A stretch of DNA of 64,000 nt. Source: Rhynochetos jubatus. Taxonomy: Eukaryota; Chordata; Aves; Eurypygiformes; Rhynochetidae. Below are positions 1 to 12,964 of this stretch, in pieces (position 1 is the first letter of the stretch; each line of letters starts with the position of its first letter). The position numbers were made by a program, and so were the translations under genes. Location: the NCBI GenBank assembly GCA_027574665.1, contig CM050652.1, positions 5,436,589-5,500,588 of the forward strand, written 5' to 3'. Under the pieces are notes generated by a model that was given only the letters and a program-made list of their open reading frames with translations, was not told where the DNA came from and did not search any database.

Positions 1-3000
1 TTAAAACTTATTTTCTTTTTAATAATGATGTAATTAATGTGTGATACTGATCTTAGTGTAAAATCTGATTGGAAAGTAGACACCTGTTGTTTTTTCTGCA
101 AAGTAGTTAAATGAGGTCAGCACTTCAAGCTTTCTCCCCTCCCTTCCCTGCAGCCAAGGGTTGACCTTGCCTTGGGTAACATGAGATAAAACTACAGGGT
201 CTGGTCCCACCAGTGTCCTGTGCTGGGAAAATTAACATGCACTAGCTATTCACTGATGATAATGCTGGAGTGTTTCAAGGAGGGAAAAGTCTATCAGCTC
301 TTTCCTTGGTCTGACATTCCCTGGACTTCACCACACAGGATGACTTTGAAGATGAGCTCTTTTGTGCTTGTCTTCCTCGCATACAGTGGGGAATTTGTAG
401 CCCTTTCCAAAGGTGTCACCAAAGATGCATCTGCTGAGAGGTAAAGAACCTAGCATCAGCTAGATTCAAGCCCTTGCCCAAGAAAACTTGGGCTCATCTG
501 TCTGTTGCGTTGATCCCCTCCATCATGTATCTGTTTGAACAAGAATGTTGTTCCCTGTTTGGCAATAGAGTATTTAGCAGGCACTAGTCATCAATCAAAG
601 CATTATCATTAATAATCAAAATGAGACATTGGACATAATGGGAAATTAATCAGAAGTGGCAAGGGAAGCACCTTAGTGCTGGATGAGCTTTTCTGCATAC
701 TGAAAGAGGAGAATTCTTCTGCCAGCCTTCACAAAGGGAAACACTGGGTTTAATTCTGAGTTACACAGTATCCCCCTTCCCTCTGATCTGTAAAGGGAAC
801 GGTGTATGATCACTCTATTGACAAGTGGTATAAACTTCAGATTGGCATAAAGTGTCCTCATACAGTCATACAACATTGAAACAAGGCAACTATTTCCTGA
901 AGCATTGGGAATTCAGGTTTGCAATACTTGGCAACATGATTTGAATAATTTCAGGACTTGTTGAACGAAAAAAAAATATACTTATCACCTTTCTCCTTCC
1001 TGCATGGGCCCCTCAACAGGTACCAAGAGAACTGCAGTGATTAAAAAGGCAGAGTAACAACTTTGATTTAATCTGATTAATAAAGTAATAAAGCTGATTG
1101 AAACCTGAACAAATAAAATGAAAGTCCTTCTCAGTATATCAACAAGTTGAACTTACATCATCGATTATAGCTACTTTTTGTTACCCTCTCTCCTGAACTG
1201 GAAAATGATTCATTCTTTCATTAGGACAGTTATGACCTGAATATCATGCTGAGCTAAATGAAGCTTGCCTTTACGTTAGAAAAATCTACACAGAACAGAG
1301 ATAGTGTGTGTGTCTTTCAGTAGTTGCTGTCCCAAAGCACTTTTTTTAACCAAAGCCTATTTTACTCCTGTAATTGAGTGACATAATTTCATACAGAAGG
1401 AAACTAAATCAACCTATATTCGCATTAAGACACAGAATGTACATTTAACCAAGAAATGTCCAGTATAAGTAATGGTGTCTCTGTTCCTGGTAAAACATTG
1501 GTACAGGAATCCTTATGGCTTCAGCTCTTATCTCACAGGAGTATGAAGGCATGAAAGTGATGGTGGCTAGCAAAGGACTTTGAAGATCTGGTAGTCCTTT
1601 AACACACCCTCAGCTGAGAAGTGTTGGGCAAGATGCACTTGATATGAGACTCCTTTTCATAGTAAAAACCATTTCAGCATTCCAGGCTCACATCTCTCTT
1701 TTAAATGCAAGCCAGATATTGGCTGGCACTAAAATGGAAGGGTGCTGTAATCATTTTGAGGTGCACTGTCCCTTGAAGGAAAAACCTGATCTAGTTTATT
1801 CTCCAGTGTGTAGAACCCCTTTCATTTTGCTGACATCTTTTCAGATGGTGATAGTGATCTGAAACACAGGAACATGAGGCCAATACCCAGGGTCAGATCA
1901 CAATTAATCTTTCCCAAAATCCTGTTTTCAATAGTGAATAATAGAAGTTATTGTGGAAAAAACAGTAAGAATAATTAATCCTTTAATAATCAAGGTTTTA
2001 CATCACCTTTAACTGAAATAATCTGGATCATAATGTGTGATCTTTGATAGACTACTATGTTCATTTGACTAATTTCTTCTCTAACACATTCCTTGCTTTT
2101 GCCTTCACAACGTCCTGTGGCAATAAGTTCTACAGCAGCATGAAAAAATATATTTTCTTTATGTTAAAGGAACACAGAATTTGTAAGCATACAGATTACA
2201 ATCATCCTCAGTCGACTCTTCCAAGGTAGATTCCTACTTGGTTTAGTACTTCCTTAGGTTTTCCAACCTCAGTCAATGATAACGTTATCTTTCTATAACC
2301 GTAGGGAAGCCACAAATACCTACCTTCTTATCACTTCTGCATTATATCTAATGATAGTCAGAGAGAAGTTTAGCTTGTTAGAGCAATCAACATCCAACCT
2401 AACAAACACTGAGACCATATTGTACTGAGCCTTCATGTTTATTGTCCTGTGACAAGAGCATTGAAAGACTGTTTCCTGGATTACAAAACCACAATGTCTC
2501 TCTAACCAGCTCCTCCAAACTCTGGAGCAGAAACTGGGTATCTCAGGACTATTCAGGAGGATACTGTAGGGTTCTTCTGGGTTGTGTTTTGCAGGAGATG
2601 GGGCAAAACTTTAGAGATCACAGTTACAAACTGATTTTCTAGCAGAAGTTCAGCTAAGTCTGACTGTGCACAAATCTCTTTCAATAGCTACCTCTTTAGT
2701 GAGACATATGGACAATTTCTGAAGGAGCCCACCTCCACTCAGCCGCTTCTATTGAAAAAATGTCACTAGAAGTCAGAGAAGATCTTGGTTTCCATTAGAA
2801 TGCATGATACACATTAGAAACAGAGAAGGGGTTCGAGAACTTAAGGGGATGAGTACTTATTAAATGTGCATAGTAATGCACTTTAATGGTTTAATTTAAT
2901 AATGATAACAACAACAATTAGTAACTGACCCAAGAATATCTTTTTTTGAGATGTCGAACTGTATTAAAGCACTCCGTTATGTCTCAGTGACACAGAATTT

Positions 3001-4585
3001 GGGGTTCATGAAATCACACAAAAGTGAGGCACATTCCTTAACAGGGGTAGGATTACCTTTGGCTTGCAGAGACTGGGAAAAGTGCCTGTTGAAATATAAA
3101 ATGCCTCTAAGTCAATTGGGAATATCCTGCTGAAAAAGAAAAATCAAAGACTAGTGCAGAGGAAATGTACTGTCATTTTCTGTTAAGGAGCTCATTTTTT
3201 GCCTCCTTTTAGAACCATTAGAAATTACTTCAGGCACAATTTAATAATCTACATCAGTATCCCAGGAGTTAAGATAGCAAATGATATTATGGCAAAAATG
3301 TCTTAAATCAAATAAACCTCAGTAAAACCAGAAATGTTGCTTTTTCTTCAGATTCCTGAATAATTCAAGAGCTGTAATATCCAATTTTTAATTTTACTTA
3401 AATGGGGATATTCTTCCTGTTAAATGACAACAGTAGTTTAGTATAAGGCATACACAGTGGTGCAGAATTAGGTTAAGATTAGGTGTTATGTAAGAGATTG
3501 TGTAATATAACTCTTTCACATGTGATTGTGCAATTGTCAGTATTAGTTGTAAGCAATTATCCATGTTCTTTGGATACTGTTGTTCTCCTACCTCCCTGAT
3601 TCTGTGGGTTGCATTCCAAAAACTTCATGCAGGGGAGAGAGGTAGGGAGCACAAGGGAACTCCTGCCATGTTTCACAGCTGAGAGCCACAGCTCTTGTCA
3701 AATTCATGCTGTTGCCCAATGCATGTGGGCTGGGTCATCTTGCCTTAACAACCCTGCTTAACTTCCTCCCATATCCAAGAACTTGGCTTAGATTGGAAAC
3801 TCCTGTCCTATGTACAGATCGTCCCTCAACTGCCACACTGTCCTAGCACAAGGTGACAACTGTCATAGATGATCCACTTGTGACTCAAGAGCCACAGATC
3901 AGGCCTTATCTGCTACTTCATGCATACCACGGACTAAATGCATAACAATGAGACAGATTGATTTCAGCAGGGATTAGATGCACTTAAGAGGAAAGATCTG
4001 AGATGATCTGAAGTTGTTTCAACACTCATTTTGCTCTCAACTTTTAGAACAAGGACTTTATTCATCTTTTAAGCGTTGAACTAAATAGTATAGCACCCTT
4101 GCTACCCTTTAAGTGGTAAATAACTCCAGTTTGCAGGCATGCATGCATTTACTTTATAGCACCCCTGGTGAGGGCCATAAGATAGGCAAGATAGCTGGGG
4201 ATAAAGGCTGGGACATTTGGCAAAGGCTGCTTTTCAGGTTTCTGAAAGGTGCTCAGGATACTGACCCAGGGAAAATGCTGTTCCATTGTGGACTTTACTC
4301 AAAATGGATAGGATTCATCAGACCAAGTATAGATGTTGACAATGAAGGCATCCATGTCTGTGCAAGTCATTCAGTTTCTCTTTGCATTCAGGGGAAATCT
4401 GGCTGATATATCCCGTGAAGCCCAGAGCACTATTCATCACATTCTCAAATATTCTTCTCAATTAGGTCAGATGAATCATGCCTAGAAGTGCCTTCCTTTC
4501 TCCCTTAAGCGTGAGGGAAGCTGGAGAAGAAAAGTTCAGTTACAGATGTAAAAAATGCATATATATATATGCCAGAAATCTGCTG
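1..4585. other. Unique AT-rich DNA, no gene seen
   Basis: I see no recognisable coding region, RNA gene or dated repeat here. Open frames are short, many lack ATG starts, and none resembles a known family. There is a short (AT)n run near 4558-4570. It reads as ordinary intergenic or intronic vertebrate sequence. Confidence 0.5.
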
Positions 4586-4589
4586 AAAT

Positions 4590-4690
4590 GAATCACATTC
4601 TAGATTTATATTCCTCAGTGTCTCATGTGTAAAAAGGAGATACCAGTATAACCTTACCACTGTAAGGTTCACTACTTAGAAAATAATATT
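4590..4690 (+). mobile_element. MIR-type SINE fossil
   Basis: The stretch reads like the middle of a MIR: a 'cctcagtgtctcat' segment, then a 'tgtaaaaaggagatacca' block, then a degraded 'ctgtaaggttc' stretch. These correspond to the MIR phrases for 'cctcagtttcctcatctgtaaaatgg' and the following 'gggttgttgtgagg'. MIRs are tRNA-derived SINEs old enough to be shared across amniotes. Divergence is high and the ends are approximate. Confidence 0.45.
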
Positions 4691-5359
4691 TATTTTTTTT
4701 CCTTAAAAATGACCAATTTATGCTATAGCCTATGCATTTTACAAATCAAATAGCAAATAAAATTATGTGCTACTAGTCAAATAAAAAACCACTCCTAAGC
4801 TTATTGACATAAACTTTACTCCCCAGTGGATGCTATCTCCTTTCAAATTATATTAGATCATATCTTACCAGAATAGCAGGCTGGTTAAGTGCAGAACTGA
4901 CTGATGACACACCACTTTTTCTGCACTTAGCTCCAAAAATTTGAATGGAGATTCTGTTGTTATGATATTGCCATATAACTAGAGCTAGATGCAAATTCAT
5001 GTCTTCATTCTTTCTCCAAAGAAATCATGAAACCTACTTGTGAGCTTGCTTAATAGTAAAATGTTTTCAAGTTCGGATGGTAAGAAGTAAATAGAGACAA
5101 AAGGAAATAATTAATGTTAAACCTGTAAATGTAAAATTGCTGTTATTGAGACTAAGCCATCAAAACCACATTTGACTGACTCCATGTGTCCTACATAATG
5201 CTTCAACACAAGTCCAAGAAACCTGGTATCCCCCAATACCTTCAAATACCTTTATAGTGCTCTCCAAAGCATTCAGAACATACCTTAATGACAAATCCCA
5301 TTCTGAGGGGTTGTGCAACAGTCACTGCACTATTTCTAGCCCTTTGAGCTAAACCAGAA

Positions 5360-5411
5360 GATAATAGCAGACGGACTAGATGTTCACTGTAGGTCCTTTC
5401 CAACTGAACTG
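5360..5411 (+). mobile_element. CR1 LINE, extreme 3' end
   Basis: The stretch 'ggactagatgttcactgtaggtcctttccaac' matches the last bases of avian CR1 elements, which read approximately 'ggactagatgatctttaaaggtcccttccaac' before a short tandem tail. CR1 copies are usually heavily 5'-truncated, and only about 50 bases are clear here. The tail runs directly into the neighbouring pentanucleotide array, which fixes the orientation as plus. Confidence 0.75.
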
Positions 5412-5500
5412 TTCTATTCTATTCTATTCTATTCTATTCTATTCTATTCTATTCTATTCTATTCTATTCTATTCTATTCTATTCAAAAAATTCTATTCTA
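5412..5500. repeat. (TTCTA)n microsatellite at a CR1 tail
   Basis: An uninterrupted TTCTA array fills 5412-5484, about 14.6 units. A short A run follows, then two more units up to 5500. The array begins exactly where the CR1 3' tail would lie, so it most likely grew by slippage from the tail repeat. Its purity suggests that it is polymorphic. Confidence 0.95.
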
Positions 5501-6201
5501 GTAGTTAATAATGATGCCCAGTAAAGACCTGAGTTGATTTTGGAAGTGGCTGGTTCACCCAACAGGGGACAAACTTCAAGCAGTGGAAAAGTGAAAGCAA
5601 AGTGTCAATATTCAGATGTTCACCTTCAACAAGAAGAAAGAAGGCTCACCAAAAACAAACAATAAAAGGAAAATCTGTTTTATACAAGATTATACCATTC
5701 AGGTCCTCTGAACTGTGTGTCACTTTCAGAGCATCAACAAGGACCCATTTCCAGGAGACCAGTGTACCGAAAACTCAAGGAGAATCAGGTTTTATAGCTG
5801 TACTGACACTTAAGTTATCGATGCATTGAGCTATCTGTGCGCACTTTAACTCCAGGAGCATACAGTATGCCAAAGCAATATTAAATATGAGAGTTATTCA
5901 GTAACATGTGGAAGGTGAATCTATCCTGTATCTCTTTGCATCAAGAACATTAATTAACTGTGTGATGAGAATGCTGTTTTCAACTTACAGTGCAATCTGC
6001 GAGAAACTGCCAGTGATCCTTCTGGCTTTAATAACTCTGCGTTTAGTTCAAGGAAGGAAAAATTAATTTAGTTATTAAACTGGAGGATTTTCTTGATCAT
6101 TATGTGGTTGAGCTGTAAGTAGAACTTACAATCTTTATATTAGAGCAATGAAAGTGTGGATACCTCTTTCAGTATCAATATTTTTTGTTTGTTTGTTTTA
6201 G

Positions 6202-6447
6202 ACCATGCAAATTCAGATTCAAATTGTCTCAGAGAGTGGAATAAGGCACGGCCTGCCCTCTGTGACACAAAGTGTAGGTTATGTAGTTAAATCCATCCCT
6301 AATATACCAATCTACAGGCATATGAACCAGAATGCACCTGAGCTTTCACTTAAAACTCTTCTTCCACAATGCCATTTCCTCCAGTCTGTGAAAACCCAGG
6401 GTCAGCAAATCCTGTGTTTGCTACTGCAGATCATGATGATGAGAAAG
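6202..6447 (+). other. Exon-like segment, open 82 codons, unrecognised
   Basis: Seen: a strong acceptor (T-rich tract 6180-6199, AG at 6200-6201) is followed three bases later by an ATG at 6205 in good context (A at -3). The frame is open past 6447, where AAAG|GTAAAG could serve as a donor. The frame itself runs on to a stop ending at 6507, giving 100 residues from the ATG. The segment is 246 bases and phase 0 at both ends. The predicted protein begins MQIQIQIVSESG and shows no domain, signal peptide or family I recognise. A second possible donor (ATG|GTGAGA) lies at 6482. It could be a coding or lncRNA exon, or chance. Confidence 0.25.
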
Positions 6448-7910
6448 GTAAAGATTATATCGATCTCAAAGAATATTGAGATGGTGAGATCCTGTAATAC
6501 AGTGTGACCTGGAGATATTGTCTGCTAGAAATAGAGAACAAAAGTGTACATGCTTAAATCTTATGAAAATGGGTCCTTGCAATTTATACGGCCATTTCAA
6601 ATGTAATATACAATAACTAAAAAGCCAGGGACATTTATTAGCTGGCAAAAACCCCTACATATCTTTCTTAGAACAACACCTTTAATGAACTCAATGCTGC
6701 AACTTAATTTCATAATGTGCTAGCATGTCTCATTGAAGAGAACTCCTGTTGATGTCTGGCGGATCTTTGAAAGCTAGAGATAAATTCTTTGTCAATGTCA
6801 ATAATGGTACAATGAAATAAACTGTATACATGCACTGATAGCACTTGCATCTATAGGGGGAGCTGCTTAGGAATGTTTTCATTGGGATGTTTTATAGTGC
6901 AAAAAGTGCCAACTCATGCAAATGCTTTTTTTTTTCAGAGAAGTAATTTTTGTCTAAGGAATTATTAGTCTAAGGGAGGATGGGGTAGGGCAAAGTGAAT
7001 GCCAATCACATGCTATTCACAAAAATAAACTGGGAAGAAGCTTGTTTGAGCCCCTGCTCTGAATCACATAGTGATGTAGTTTTCTAAAACCAGAATAGAT
7101 TTATTATGCACAAGCCTTTCAATAGCTTTTTAGAAAGGAGATAGAAACTGAAGGCTTCCATCATTGAATAAAATACAAAAAGGAATTTCCTGATATTTTT
7201 CAGATGACATTAGGGGGAGGGGTTTTCTATATGCACACACTGTTGTGAGCATATACAGGTAAAAACATCCTACAGGATGTATGGTTATACCCCACATTAA
7301 GGTAGGGCAGGCATGGTTTTCCTGGGAGGTTAGGAGATGACAAAAATCCTCATATAATCCACCTCTTCTGCCCTGTAACAGCCTCTCCTGTTCCCCTTGG
7401 AACTGTCCTCATACCCCACCCAGGTGTAAGTCCCCCAGTGAAAGCTCTTCCCAGAGTCCCAAGGACCTTTACACACCTTTATTGTCTTCAGGGTTTACTA
7501 TTTGGGGAGGGAGATGTGGCACTGGAAGGATAACATCCAATCTCAGGAAGGCTGCTGAGCATTGTCTACTTAGAGGATGTGCCAGTGCAGTAGAAGACTT
7601 TGGCAAGGAGGAAGCATAAATTGCTGGTAGCCTTTAGCCTTTCATTTATGGAATTTTCAATCTAGGTGTTAAATCTGCTATTTACTGCACAGGAGTGATA
7701 AACTGAAACCACACAAACTTGCAGATACCACTGATATGCCACATTTTATTCCATGAATTGGCCCTGTCCAGTAGTATCTGAGAAAAAAGTAATAAGTGAA
7801 TGAAGTGAATTTGTGGGTTGCCACTGTCCAGTACTGGATTATGAGTAATCAACATTAAAGTTAGTGTCTAGGAGTTTGTGTTTCCCAGGTTTTCCTACTC
7901 ATCTCTACAG

Positions 7911-7998
7911 GAGAGCAATGCCACGTCTCATGAAAGAAGGGACATATGTCAAAGAGCCTGGTTGTTTCATTGACTTTGCCCTTAATACAACCATAGAG
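7911..7998 (+). other. Exon-like segment, 88 bases, unrecognised
   Basis: Seen: a pyrimidine-rich tract ends in 'ctactcatctctacag' at 7910, and a GAG|GTAAAA donor follows at 7998. One frame is open across the segment and continues from 7849 to a stop at 8100. The peptide includes MPRLMKEGTYVKEPG and has balanced composition without low complexity. The phase is 2 in and 0 out. I recognise no family. Its entry phase does not fit directly after the candidate at 6202-6447, so the two need not belong together. Confidence 0.2.
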
Positions 7999-8100
7999 GT
8001 AAAACCAGGTGTTTCCCTTCCCGTTACACAGGTCACCACAGCATTTCACAAGGATGTGCATGTGCAGGCCCCTCTATGTATTGTGTCATTGCTTCAGTGA

Positions 8101-9576
8101 GTGACATTTTAATTGGAGTTACAGGCATCTAAAACAAAAAAGATAATGAATAAAGACACTCTCCTATCCTTTGAAAATACCTAAAATAATCTATGCACTT
8201 AAAGATCGGTGCAGGAAAATACCAAAACAGAGGTTTTTTTAAAAAAATCTTTTCAGTCTTTCCAAAACATTTCTCTGTACCATGCCAGAGAAAATTGCCA
8301 AAGTCTTTTTCCTTCATTTGAGAAGTTTCATGTTCACATAATACTAGAAACATTTTTCCTTGTAGCATATTAACAAAATATTCCCATATTCCAGGAAGAA
8401 AAACTAATTATAGTATTTGGAAAAAAAAAAAATTCTGCTATTGGTGACATTTAAAACTGGAGAAGATTTAAAAGTCATGATATTACATGCACAAACATTC
8501 TTGAAGGCCAATATCCAACTGATTAGATCTCTGAAATACTAATTAACTAATTTTCTTGAAACTCCACAGTAAATGGAGTATTATCCAAGTATTATCCAAG
8601 GCTTAAAGCTGAAAATTTGGGGAAGGTTTCATTTATTTAAAAAAAGGTCAAATTATTAACACTTAATAGAACTTGTTAATTATTTTAATACAGCAGAGTT
8701 GTAATATCCTTTAATGAATTACATAAAGCAGTCAATATTTTAAAATAAATCAAGATTACCTTAGATTATACAAGTTGATTCTTATGTTACGCACTCTTAT
8801 TTGAAAATAGCATGACACTGCTCTTTCACCTGAGTTAACCATGCTTCATAACTATAAAAAAAATAAAAGGATCAGAGCTAAGAATCCTAATATACTTTCC
8901 TAAGTCTGAGTTTCACAGTGTAAGTACAGCAGAAAATGACATTTGCAATGTATTCCTTGAAAACAAGCACGGGCTGCTTTGAAATGAAAAAATTGTATTT
9001 TAATTGTTATATGTTAAATGTCTGAATTTGGTTTTGGATGTCCAGGGACTGATGGCTTACACTGCTCTTGCTTTTTAGGTGTAAGTTACCCTGATACAGA
9101 GGGAAAGGAGAAAATCTGATTTCTTGCATTTCAGCATTGCAATGTGTCCAGTCATCAACCAGATGCATCCTAGGAAATAATAATAGTAAAAAATAATATT
9201 GCAGGCTACAGGGAATTTTTTTAAATGATTCACCACAATGTTCAAGTTCACATGCAAGATTTGAATACAGAGAAATATTTGTCCTGTAGCTGGTCAGAAA
9301 TAACAACAACAACAACTAAATTTCACCATAATATTCATTTGCCTCTTTTTTAGTTTCCCTCATCAGGAATTCAGACTCATTAGGCTCGGGATGTGTCAAA
9401 CTCCTTGAATTAATTTATTAATTTTACATTCATTATGCTGATTTTTTGCTTTTATTGTCTCAGAATCTACTCTCATTTGCGATATTGTTACCTTTTAACA
9501 ACACTGCTTTTAAAGGGATTTTTGTAAGGTTTTCTTTCCTGGAGGATTTATCAGTGCTTTTTAAAACATGCTCACC
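8101..9576. other. AT-rich unique DNA, no gene seen
   Basis: Nothing here is supported as a gene. There is a tandem 'attatccaag' doublet near 8579-8600. A pyrimidine tract ends in 'gctttttag|gtgtaag' at about 9078, so an acceptor-like and a donor-like sequence almost coincide. Confidence 0.4.
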
Positions 9577-9612
9577 AGTCTTTTTTTTTTTTTCCTCGAT
9601 GCAGGTAAGAAA
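9577..9612 (+). promoter_or_regulatory. Recursive-splice-site-like motif
   Basis: A run of 13 T at 9582-9594 leads through 'cctcgatgcag' directly into 'gtaagaa', giving a polypyrimidine-CAG|GTAAG juxtaposition at 9604/9605. Vertebrate recursive splice sites in very long introns have this form: an acceptor immediately followed by a donor. The motif is seen directly. Its use in splicing is inference and would require a long plus-strand transcript. Confidence 0.3.
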
Positions 9613-9649
9613 AACTGTTAAATGTTATACCAGAACCTAACAAAAACAA

Positions 9650-12600
9650 AAACCCCACCTTGCCCACTATACAACCAGCAATGGCATATTTAAGGAAACA
9701 TTTGTCAGGGGAAGCAGAATGAAATACCTTCCTTATAAAACATCATTTTGCTCATACAAGGGACAATCTGTTTCATTTGTTGATGTTCACATTAGGATCC
9801 ATTTGATTTAACCATATCTTTACTTCGGTGGAAAAAAATGCAATGCATTATTAATGTCTCATAGTATATGAGAAATGAGTATATGAGTCAATATTGCTCC
9901 AGTGCTGTGCATTATTAAGAATAAGTTAAAGTAGGTCAGCACAGCACATGAAGCTAAATAGACTAATAATGCATTCTACGGGTAGACATTCATCTACCAA
10001 GGAGTCATGCGTTATGTGCTGGCACCAACACAAGATAAGGATTTTGATTTGTGGATTTTCAAGATCACATTTGTACTGAAAAAAGAAACAGCTTCTTCAG
10101 TTTCTCCAAAATGCACTCTCACTTTTATTAAAGGGGCAGAGCTGGGTCTACTTTTGCTCAAAATTCACTGATTTGCTGGGGAGATATTTGGTTTGATTTT
10201 TCAAAAGCAAAATCTAGTTAAGATATATGAAAAAGGAGATGGGATGATAAACGAACCTCATAATTAAATACTCCCCTCAAGTGTTTAAAAGTTAATCACA
10301 GAAATTTTGTACTAGCCCATGGATGTTGGGACCTAAAGCAGACTAGAAACTAAAATGAAAGTAATCACTGTGTTCTTATCCAAATTAAAAGGCGTGCTGA
10401 AAGCAAAGTAGTGAGCACCAAACAAGGAAGAGTTACAAAGTTAATGTGGCTTGGCTAGCTGATAGTGCATTTTAAGCACCAATCAGTGGAAAAATGTTGT
10501 GGTTTTTTTTTTTTTTAAATTGTCATCAGCACCCATTCAGGGAAATTCCTCTTCAGAAAGTATTGGAAAATAATAATATGGCATTCCATTGTTATTAAGC
10601 CTCAAAGTCCACAGATGACATCTGTTTAGGTTACAAGTTAAAACTAGGTTATCATGCTCAGGTTTTTGTTTTCTTTCTTGAATATCATTCATCATCAATA
10701 GGAGAGGTATTATAATGAAAATTATCCTACAGTTCCGTTCCTGATCTCTGAGCCAAAAGCTAAGTTGTCTTCCCAGAGCTAACTGTACTAAAATGCAGTT
10801 AAAATGATCAAGTGTGAGTCAAATACACAAAGAGAAAGGTTTATTAAACAAAGAGGTACCGGCCTTTGATGGACTTATACTTTAAACAGCGTGCTTCACT
10901 CTCTGCTAGCTGCATTATAAAACCAAAGGGGAATATCTCCTCTTTTGTTGTTTTTTAAAGAATAGATTTAGAGCCATTAAAGTTAAATTTTAAGTATGTT
11001 GTCTCCATGTTTTCCCAAGTATTAAATCATCCACAGGATGGTATTCATTTCTGTAGTCTAAAACTTGGGGGTACTATAGAGAAAGATTGACCACTGTGCT
11101 GCTCCTGCCCAACATGCAGCCAAGTGTGGTTCCCAAGCTGGGGTCTGATCCCTGGCTTTCTGTACGTGGTGGAGGGATGACCCCTATCTGAACTGCTGCT
11201 GACATTGATTCTACATGTTCCACTTGGACATTTGCTGCAGACCTGGTCCTCTCCCACACTGAGTCAGAAAGAGATGGGCAACCACCTGCGTCTGTTCTGC
11301 AAACTGTACCCACCACTTCAGCTCAGCCACATACGGTGTTGACTTTTGAGACAGATGGGGAAAAGAAGTCCATAAAAATCAGTTTCATACATGAAAACAA
11401 TAGAATTTGTGTATTTAGCCTGTCTCTTTAGTTTTAGTGTCTAAATAGCTTCTGCCAATGGCTGCCCATCATCTAGTCTTGTTGTGTCATTAACGGCCTT
11501 GGAAAGAGCTCTATGCCAGTAATGGAAGCCTGAAGTGATAGCAGGATATCATATTATGATTGTTTTCCATCCCTAAAATCAAGTTAATAAAGAGGAACTT
11601 GCCAAATGAATTGGGCACTCCCTGAAAGAGAAAAACACAGCATGAACTCGGTGCACTTTTTTAGCAGAACATACTCTTGCATAAGTATTTAATGATTCAT
11701 GTATATTGCTTAAAGATGAGCTACATACAAGAGAAAAACAAGAAACAATGTGAGATTTTCTCCTGCTTTGTTTGTTTCAATATATGAGTAAACAATAAAA
11801 TGTGTTGTTAAGTATTTAATTTTAGTTTTGGTTTTTTTCCTTATGTTTTCATGTATGCAAATAACAGATGCCTGGTGGAGAAGAAAAGGAAATAATAATA
11901 TAACCAGACTCAAGACAGTGAAAGATAAACATTTTAAATTCATATTTAAAAAAATATTTCTTTTTATTACACTTACTACTAAACACTTGGACACAAAACA
12001 TCTTTGTAATATATTTTTAACAAATCCCATGTTTGATTTTTCAATTAAAGTGCTCCAAAAACACTGCAGAAAAGACACGCTGAAACCCTTCAACCTCCAG
12101 GAAAACACAGTCCTAATGTTTGTAATATATCTGAAGTTGAAAAATATAACCAGAAGTCTTGATTAAAAAAATCTAAAATAAGTCAAATTAAATTGAGCCT
12201 GAAAGATCCTTTCTACCAAAAAATAAAAAAAGAAAGAATGCATAAAGAAGAAAATCTGCATTGTAAGAAAAACTATAGTAAGTTAACCTGATTATATGCA
12301 ACAAAACCAAAGTAGGCATTGTAAATCTGCCCTGAAATACCAGTTTACTTGTTTGTATTATTTTACAATGCACTTATTTTATCACTTAGGTAAACTTTGC
12401 AAAACTACTTTAGCATGTTCGATTTATTTTTTAATATAGAAAGAAGAATTGTCCCTTTCGAGTATGTCTTGAGAACACATTATTATAAAACAGATTGGAG
12501 AATGTGGGAGATTGCTTATCTTGCTATATTTAATAGGACAATCTTAAACTGTAAGCTCTGGTTTTGCAATAACAAAAACAGATCTCCTGCCATCATGTGG

Positions 12601-12825
12601 AATGTAGCAGTATCTCCTTTTCGAAATGATCTGATGTTTGAATACCATAACAGTAAATGCATCATGACAGTGACATTATTTTAAGCCTCATTTGAAAATT
12701 GAACCACTATTACAGAACATGAACATTTTGGAGGTAGTGTCGTAGCCCATCTTCAAACAAACCTCCCCGGTGATCGCAATGTGGGAGCTCTGCATATGAG
12801 GGTCTGGTAAAATGAACCCATTTTT
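9650..12825. other. Mostly unique AT-rich DNA, no gene seen
   Basis: I find no recognisable gene or dated repeat. A GC-richer patch lies at about 11045-11330 and carries two overlapping minus-strand frames of 70-80 codons that look like nothing known. The frames at 11710-12166 overlap on both strands in A/T-rich sequence and are best read as chance. Confidence 0.4.
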
Positions 12826-12829
12826 AAAT

Positions 12830-12960
12830 TCCTGATGTCAGGAATGTTAAGTTACATGAAGGTTTTGAGATTCCTCCCCACAGGATTGTGTCTATATTGT
12901 GTATCTCATTGATTTCAATGAAGTTATACCAAGAGGAGGTTTGGTTTATACTATGTTCTC
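12830..12960. repeat. Ancient amniote repeat relic with palindromic core
   Basis: The core 'cattgatttcaatg' at 12907-12920 is two 6-base arms around a 2-base centre. It is followed by 'aagttatacc'. Similar 'ttgacttcaatggagttac' stretches are common in turtle, crocodile and bird genomes as remnants of an old dispersed element. The reverse complement of the same 14-mer recurs at 61464-61477. Family and boundaries are uncertain. Confidence 0.35.
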
Positions 12961-12964
12961 ATTA

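Noticed and set aside
11710-12166. Overlapping open frames of 132 (minus) and 112 (plus) codons
   Set aside because: They lie opposite each other in A/T-biased sequence, have F/K/I/L-rich composition and resemble nothing known.
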